Both the position numbers and the translations under genes were made by a program. Of a DNA stretch of 64,000 bases, positions 59,906 through 64,000 are shown piece by piece (the first letter of the stretch is position 1; every line of letters starts with the position of its first letter). The stretch is from CAYRVF01 sp964427535 (GTDB lineage: Bacteria; Chloroflexota; Ktedonobacteria; Ktedonobacterales; JADMIN01), in NCBI GenBank assembly GCA_964427535.1, contig CAYRVF010000007.1:3672-67671 (forward strand). The letters run 5' to 3'. Below the pieces are notes generated by a model that saw nothing but the letters and a program-made list of their open reading frames with translations, had not been told where the DNA came from and did no database searches.

Positions 59906-60421
59906 CTAGCCAGCCCCTTCCTCCTCGGGCCGCGCACTGTCGGATGCTGTCTCTTTGCGTCGCAACGTGGCAATCTCCTGCTGAACGATCGCGTTCGCGT
60001 CCTTGAGGAACGTGAGCACCTTCTGGAGATCGCCTTCTGAGTAGGTCCGCAGGTAATGAGAGACCGCCATGCCCAGCGGCAGTGTGATCGGCATCAGCTC
60101 CGCGTCGACCTTCTCCATATTGGGCACCACCATGACCTGCCGGCGGTCATGTTGCCCGCGCTCGCGGCGCACGAAGCCCGCTCTCTCCAGCCGGTCGATC
60201 AGTGCCGTGATCGTGCCGGTAGTCAGGCCGGTCAGCTCTGAAAGCCTGCCTGCCGTCATCGGACCATGCAACAGCAAGTGGTCCAGGCACTCCATGTCGG
60301 TAGAGTGCAGCCGTGCTCGATCAGCGGTCGCCTGACTATACATCACCGAATTGGCGGACGTGAGCCGCAGCTCGTTGATCAGCGCCAATATCGTTTCTTC
60401 GCGTGCGCTATCGCTTGACAT
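59906..60421 (-). CDS. MarR family transcriptional regulator
   Basis: 171 aa. The winged-helix domain is MECLDHLLLHGPMTAGRLSELTGLTTGTITALIDRLERAGFVRRERGQHDRRQVMVV, complete with wing D-R-R. No conserved cysteine is present in the N-terminal helix, so not an OhrR-type peroxide sensor. Divergent from an FAD monooxygenase gene with tandem operators in between. Confidence 0.92.
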   Translation of the reverse strand: MSSDSAREETILALINELRLTSANSVMYSQATADRARLHSTDMECLDHLLLHGPMTAGRLSELTGLTTGTITALIDRLERAGFVRRERGQHDRRQVMVVPNMEKVDAELMPITLPLGMAVSHYLRTYSEGDLQKVLTFLKDANAIVQQEIATLRRKETASDSARPEEEGAG

Positions 60422-60443
60422 GATCTCCCCACCCGCGTATATT

Positions 60444-60462
60444 TATCTCGATAGTCAAGATA
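60444..60462. promoter_or_regulatory. MarR operator 1
   Basis: TATCTCGATAGTCAAGATA, a 19-bp palindrome with 14 of 19 positions symmetrical, of the TATCTnGA ... TCnAGATA type bound by MarR proteins. Confidence 0.75.
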
Positions 60463-60478
60463 CTTGTCTGTCAAGTAT
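60460..60478. promoter_or_regulatory. MarR operator 2
   Basis: ATACTTGTCTGTCAAGTAT, perfect 7-bp arms around 5 bases. It shares three bases with operator 1, centres 16 bp apart. A TTGACA hexamer on the minus strand (60469-60474) lies in it. Confidence 0.78.
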
Positions 60479-60554
60479 GGTGCTCCATCAAGGTGACGAG
60501 CGCATTGTAACACGTACGGCACGATTGCGGAGCGCGCAGAAAGGACGACACACG

Positions 60555-61766
60555 GTGAGCCAGACGACTCCTACTGTCCTGATCATTGGGGGTGGCGTCG
60601 GGGGCGCCACGCTGGCCCTCTTCCTGAAGAAAGCGGGCGTCTCATGTGCGATCTACGAAGCCTATCCCTACACGGAGGGAGTGGGCGGTGGCCTGAATCT
60701 CGCTCCCAATGGGATGAAGGTGCTGGCAGAGTTGGGACTGGCCGAGACACTGGTGGACAGTGCCACGATCGCGCGCACGAGCATCTTTATGGACGACCGC
60801 GGGAGCGTGCTAGGACGGCTACCCTATGGGAATCCGCAGGTGTATGGTCAGCCAGCGGTCAGTATGTCTCGCGCCCTCCTCTATGATGTGCTCGCAGGCG
60901 AACTGCGGCGTCAGGGCGTACCGGTCCACCACGAAAAGCGTCTGAGCCACATCACGGAGGACGGCTCACAGGTACTCGCCCATTTCACGAATGGCGACAG
61001 TGCCGCGGGCGATATGCTCATCGGCGCGGATGGGGTACGCTCGACGGCTCGGGAGTATGTGCTCCCACATGGTCCGCATCCCGCATACACTGGTATCATC
61101 GGCATCGGCGGCTTTACCTCGCTCTCGGCGCTGCCTGCCATTCCCTCCAGTGACGTCGAAGCGCTCACCTATACCTTCGGTGCACGTGGCTTCTTCGGCT
61201 ACGGAGGCGCCGACAAGGGCACGCTGATGTGGTGGTCTAACCTGTGGCGCAAGCAGGAATACAGCCGTGACGAACTGACGCAGCTTGATCGAGGGGCCAT
61301 CCAGCGCGAGCTCCTCGACCGCTTCCAGGGCTATCATGCGCCCATCGAAGCGCTCATTCAGACCACCAGCAACGTCCTGCAGCTCAACGTGTACGACATC
61401 CAGTCGCTGCCTACCTGGCACAAAGGGCGCGTGCTGCTCATGGGTGATGCGGCGCACGCGGTCAGCCCGAACGCCGGGCAGGGGGCTTCGATGGCGATGG
61501 AAGACGCGATGTATCTCGCGATGCTCATCCGCGATGGCGGCGGCGATGTCGAGCGCATCTTTAGCGCGTTCGAGCGGCAGCGCAAGCCGCGCGCCGAGAA
61601 GATCGTGGCCGAAGGCAGGCGCAGAGGCAGTGATAAGGAAGTCGTCAGTCCATTCCAGTCGCGCATGCGGAATCTGATGATGCGGGTTTTCCTCCACATG
61701 TCGAGCGAGAAGAGCGACCGCTGGCTCTTTGGCTACACGCTCAACTGGAACCAGAAGACGCTGTAG
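60555..61766 (+). CDS. FAD-dependent monooxygenase (TetX/PHBH-like)
   Basis: 403 aa from GTG 60555 with AAGGA upstream; the frame extends through the operators but that part has no homology. FAD motif VLIIGGGVGGATLALFLKKAG, D-G motif MLIGADGVRSTAREYV and second FAD motif VLLMGDAAHAVSPNAGQGASMAMEDA. Hydroxylates or inactivates an aromatic compound or drug. Regulated by the divergent MarR gene. Paralogous in kind to the enzyme at 39778. Confidence 0.88.
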   Translation: MSQTTPTVLIIGGGVGGATLALFLKKAGVSCAIYEAYPYTEGVGGGLNLAPNGMKVLAELGLAETLVDSATIARTSIFMDDRGSVLGRLPYGNPQVYGQPAVSMSRALLYDVLAGELRRQGVPVHHEKRLSHITEDGSQVLAHFTNGDSAAGDMLIGADGVRSTAREYVLPHGPHPAYTGIIGIGGFTSLSALPAIPSSDVEALTYTFGARGFFGYGGADKGTLMWWSNLWRKQEYSRDELTQLDRGAIQRELLDRFQGYHAPIEALIQTTSNVLQLNVYDIQSLPTWHKGRVLLMGDAAHAVSPNAGQGASMAMEDAMYLAMLIRDGGGDVERIFSAFERQRKPRAEKIVAEGRRRGSDKEVVSPFQSRMRNLMMRVFLHMSSEKSDRWLFGYTLNWNQKTL

Positions 61767-61896
61767 AGCGTGCACATGTCGCATGGTATGCTCGTCGGGG
61801 CGGGGATTGGCGGACGCGTAAGCATCGCTCCGCGTGTCTGGTGACCGACGCTCACTCTATGTCTATGGCTATCGACGAATGAGGAGAACAACCTCA

Positions 61897-62403
61897 GTGG
61901 AGACGACGCGAACACTGCGCGACCTATACGCGTACAACACCTGGGCGAACGCCAAAGTCTTCGAGACGAGCCGCGTGGTGGACCGGACGCGGCTCGAAGC
62001 GGCCGAGGCAGGCACATATGGCACACTCGACGAGACGCTCAAGCATCTGATCGAAATCGAGGATGTCTACTACTACATGTTGATCGAGGAACCGCCTCAG
62101 ACGATCGTCTCCCAGGATGAGTATTTCGGGCATGATCTGGCGTGGTTCGCGGAACGCGCGCGACAGCTCGGCGCTGACTACGCCAATCTGCTCGCGCACA
62201 TCGACGACGCGTTCTTGGCGCAGCCGCTGAACGTGCCGTGGTTCGATTTCAAGCTGACCAAGCACGATGGGCTGCTGCAGGTGCTCTCGCACTCGGCGCA
62301 ACACCGCGCGCAAGTCTTCTCTGTCCTCGGCGAGCGCGGCCACAAGGTGCCGGATCTGGACTACGTGCTGTTCGTCGGCGAGACCCAGTCGTCAGCCTCA
62401 TAA
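61897..62403 (+). CDS. DinB-fold metal-dependent protein
   Basis: 168 aa from GTG 61897, chosen because GAGGAG lies upstream; ATG 61879 overlaps that site. RDLYAYNTWANAKVFE is the common opening. The metal triad is His50 in TLKHLIEIED, and His132 and His136 in SHSAQHRAQV. Substrate unknown. A long hairpin follows. Confidence 0.85.
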   Translation: METTRTLRDLYAYNTWANAKVFETSRVVDRTRLEAAEAGTYGTLDETLKHLIEIEDVYYYMLIEEPPQTIVSQDEYFGHDLAWFAERARQLGADYANLLAHIDDAFLAQPLNVPWFDFKLTKHDGLLQVLSHSAQHRAQVFSVLGERGHKVPDLDYVLFVGETQSSAS

Positions 62404-63190
62404 CCAGCGTCCGCGCGCTTTGGAGACGTGCCGGCATTGAATGGGGAGTCACGTGAAGGGGGTGCATCCCTTTCGCGTGACTCCCCATTCGGTTGATCCG
62501 CGCGCCGATCGCGTAGGCGCGATCGCCACCCGACGACGATCACGTCAGGTCGTGGCCGTGCTCGTCGGCGGTATCGACCAATTCGTCACACTCACACGAG
62601 ATGATTTCGAGCGGCTTCCCGCGCGACGATAGTGGACGATTGACACTGGGCGCGGGCTATGCTACACCTGATCGCATCGCTGCACGATATGCTCACTACG
62701 CTTAATGGCACGGAGTTCGCCGTCTAGAGCCGTTGTAGAGCCATTCGTCCAGTGCAGACACCGTGGCACATGGATTGCTGTCGAATTGGTTACCGGTCCC
62801 ACGGTCCCCTTGTTTGGAATGTACACGAGTAGCGTTGAACGCGTAGGGCTGGCCTCCGTCCATGACGGACATGGAACGTGTTGGCTGTTTATAGTGACCT
62901 GGTCCCGCTGGGATACCCGCACCTTCCCAGCCACCAGATGACGTCACAAGCGCGTGTGCGCGAACGCATGCATCGTCCGGGTGCGTGTCATCCTCGCGGA
63001 GCATCTGGTCTCCGTCCCAGCAGACACTGGCGAGCACGACGAGTAAGGACACAGCACGATATCCACACCGGCAGGAGCGCCGGTGACGCGGAGGCGTCTT
63101 GTAGCGCATCCCCGTGAGCAGTCGACCCGTACGTCCGACGCAGCGCGAGTCAGGATGTGCCGCTCGCGCGTCATCCGAGGGAGGTGCGTC
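62404..63190. other. 787-base region upstream of the hydrogenase gene
   Basis: Contains the long hairpin at 62439-62490 and a small palindrome GATCGCG-n4-CGCGATC (62507-62524). Several short frames exist, none with a family or good start. The long non-coding stretch before hhyS may hold its promoter and leader, but I could not find convincing boxes. Confidence 0.5.
62439..62490. terminator. long perfect-stem hairpin after the DinB gene
   Basis: Outer stem GAATGGGGAGTCACG / CGTGACTCCCCATTC is 15 bp and perfect; inside, GAAGGG can pair with CCCTTT around GGTGCATC. No U-run follows. 35 bases after the DinB stop. It may be a terminator or a small mobile palindromic element. Confidence 0.6.
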
Positions 63191-64000
63191 ATGGCATCCG
63201 CTGCGCAAGCGAACACGGCCGTCGAGGATGTCCACATCCTATGGATCACAGCCGGATTAGGCTGCGACGGCGACAGTGTCTCGATCACGGCGGCGACCCA
63301 GCCCAGCATCGAAGACGTGCTGCTGGGCGCGATCCCAGGACTGCCCAGAGTTCACCTGCACAATCAGGTGTTGGCCTACGAGCTGGGCGGCGACAGCTTC
63401 ATGCAGTGGTACGAGCGCGGCGAGCGGGGCGAGCTCGATCCGTTCGTGCTCGTCGTCGAAGGCTCGATCCCCAACGAGAGTATCAAGTCCGAGGGCTATT
63501 GGGCGGGCCTGGGCACGAACCCCACCACCGGTCAGCCCTACACCACCACTGAGTGGATCGACCGGCTGGCCCCGCATGCGCTCGCCGTCGTCGCCATCGG
63601 CACGTGCGCTACCTACGGCGGCATTCACGCCATGCAGGGCAACCCTACCGGCGCGATGGGCCTGCCCGACTATCTCGGCTGGGAGTGGAAGTCGAAGGCC
63701 GGCATTCCCATCGTCTGTGTTCCGGGGTGCCCCGTGCAGCCGGATAACTTCATGGAGACGGTGACGTATCTGCTCTATCAGGCAGCCGGGTTGTCGCCGA
63801 TGATTCCGCTGGATGAGGGGCTGCGGCCGACCTGGCTCTTCGGCAGCACCGTCCATGAGGGTTGCGACCGGGCCGGGTACTACGAGCAGGGCGACTTCAC
63901 GCTCGAATATGGCTCGCCCAAGTGCCTCGTCAAGATTGGCTGCTGGGGGCCGGTCGTGCAGTGCAACGTCCCCAAGCGCGGCTGGATGAACGGCATCGGC
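63191..64000 (+). CDS. hhyS: [NiFe]-hydrogenase small subunit, group 1h type (cut by the window edge)
   Basis: 270 codons visible, C-terminus beyond the window. High-affinity H2-oxidising hydrogenase used by aerobic bacteria to live on atmospheric H2; this subunit carries iron-sulfur clusters. AGLGCDGDSVSITAA near the N-terminus (Cys25, Asp28) is the group 1h proximal-cluster region, where an aspartate replaces a cysteine. Further cysteines: GTCATYGGIHAM, VPGCPVQPDNFME, HEGCDRAGYYEQ and KCLVKIGCWGPVVQCNV. No Tat signal, so cytosolic as expected. GGGAGG precedes ATG 63191. The large subunit should follow outside the window. Confidence 0.93.
   Translation, partial: MASAAQANTAVEDVHILWITAGLGCDGDSVSITAATQPSIEDVLLGAIPGLPRVHLHNQVLAYELGGDSFMQWYERGERGELDPFVLVVEGSIPNESIKSEGYWAGLGTNPTTGQPYTTTEWIDRLAPHALAVVAIGTCATYGGIHAMQGNPTGAMGLPDYLGWEWKSKAGIPIVCVPGCPVQPDNFMETVTYLLYQAAGLSPMIPLDEGLRPTWLFGSTVHEGCDRAGYYEQGDFTLEYGSPKCLVKIGCWGPVVQCNVPKRGWMNGIG

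Noticed and set aside
62441..62632. 63-codon plus-strand frame upstream of the hydrogenase
   Set aside because: Its first half is the long hairpin and it has no family; judged chance.

Overview
The window is a high-GC (roughly two-thirds G+C) bacterial scaffold fragment with one 100-base assembly gap (49432-49531). Gene content points to a Chloroflexota-like soil or air bacterium: a cytosolic group 1h type high-affinity [NiFe]-hydrogenase small subunit, an archaeal-type AspRS behind a T-box, DUF4331 with a small Tat protein, NRAMP-like transporters, many DHA2/MFS exporters, and a dispersed C-rich palindromic intergenic repeat of the kind common in Chloroflexota draft genomes. The phylum call is inference from gene content, not from a marker gene. 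No rRNA, tRNA, CRISPR array, transposase or phage gene was seen.

Layout. 1-5.5 kb: MFS exporter (cut by the left edge), an alpha/beta-hydrolase-fold protein that has lost its nucleophile and histidine and carries a 320-residue low-complexity tail, a small membrane protein, a PuuD-like glutamine amidotransferase-fold hydrolase, and two small coupled unknown genes. 5.5-18.4 kb (mostly minus strand): an ABC-F ATPase with an upstream promoter, leader peptide and intrinsic terminator, GNAT, DinB, aminotransferase, SnoaL-like, S9 peptidase, archaeal-type AspRS with a T-box, and a YcaQ-type DNA glycosylase. 18.7-21.4 kb: tldD-tldE pair. 21.5-25 kb: two NRAMP-like transporters around a small membrane protein. 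25.4-34 kb: DesK/NarL-type two-component system, MFS transporters, a cytidylate-kinase-like protein, an aldo/keto reductase and an ArsN1-like acetyltransferase. 35-44 kb: a spermidine-synthase-like protein, a TreT-like glycosyltransferase, a PadR/membrane protein pair, a TetR repressor divergent from an FAD monooxygenase over two palindromic operators, a single-domain response regulator and OtsA. 44-49 kb: OmpR/histidine-kinase pair, tandem YbjQ-domain protein, patatin. 49.5-55.6 kb (after the gap): AroE, DUF4331 with its Tat partner, an amino-acid-oxidase-like flavoprotein and a dienelactone hydrolase. 55.7-64 kb: a small zinc-ribbon protein, an Eis-like acetyltransferase, a DHA2 exporter, an orphan MNT nucleotidyltransferase with a broken active site, a MarR repressor divergent from an FAD monooxygenase over tandem operators, DinB, and the start of the hydrogenase small subunit running off the right edge.

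Functional themes are xenobiotic and antibiotic handling (ABC-F, three EmrB/QacA or related MFS, two TetX-like flavoprotein monooxygenases each with its own divergent repressor, Eis-like and ArsN1-like acetyltransferases, two DinB-fold proteins), stress protection (two trehalose routes, TldDE, DNA glycosylase) and survival on atmospheric H2. The richest regulatory sequence is the leader of the ABC-F gene, where promoter, ribosome binding site, 42-codon ORF, competing RNA segment and terminator can all be read directly.
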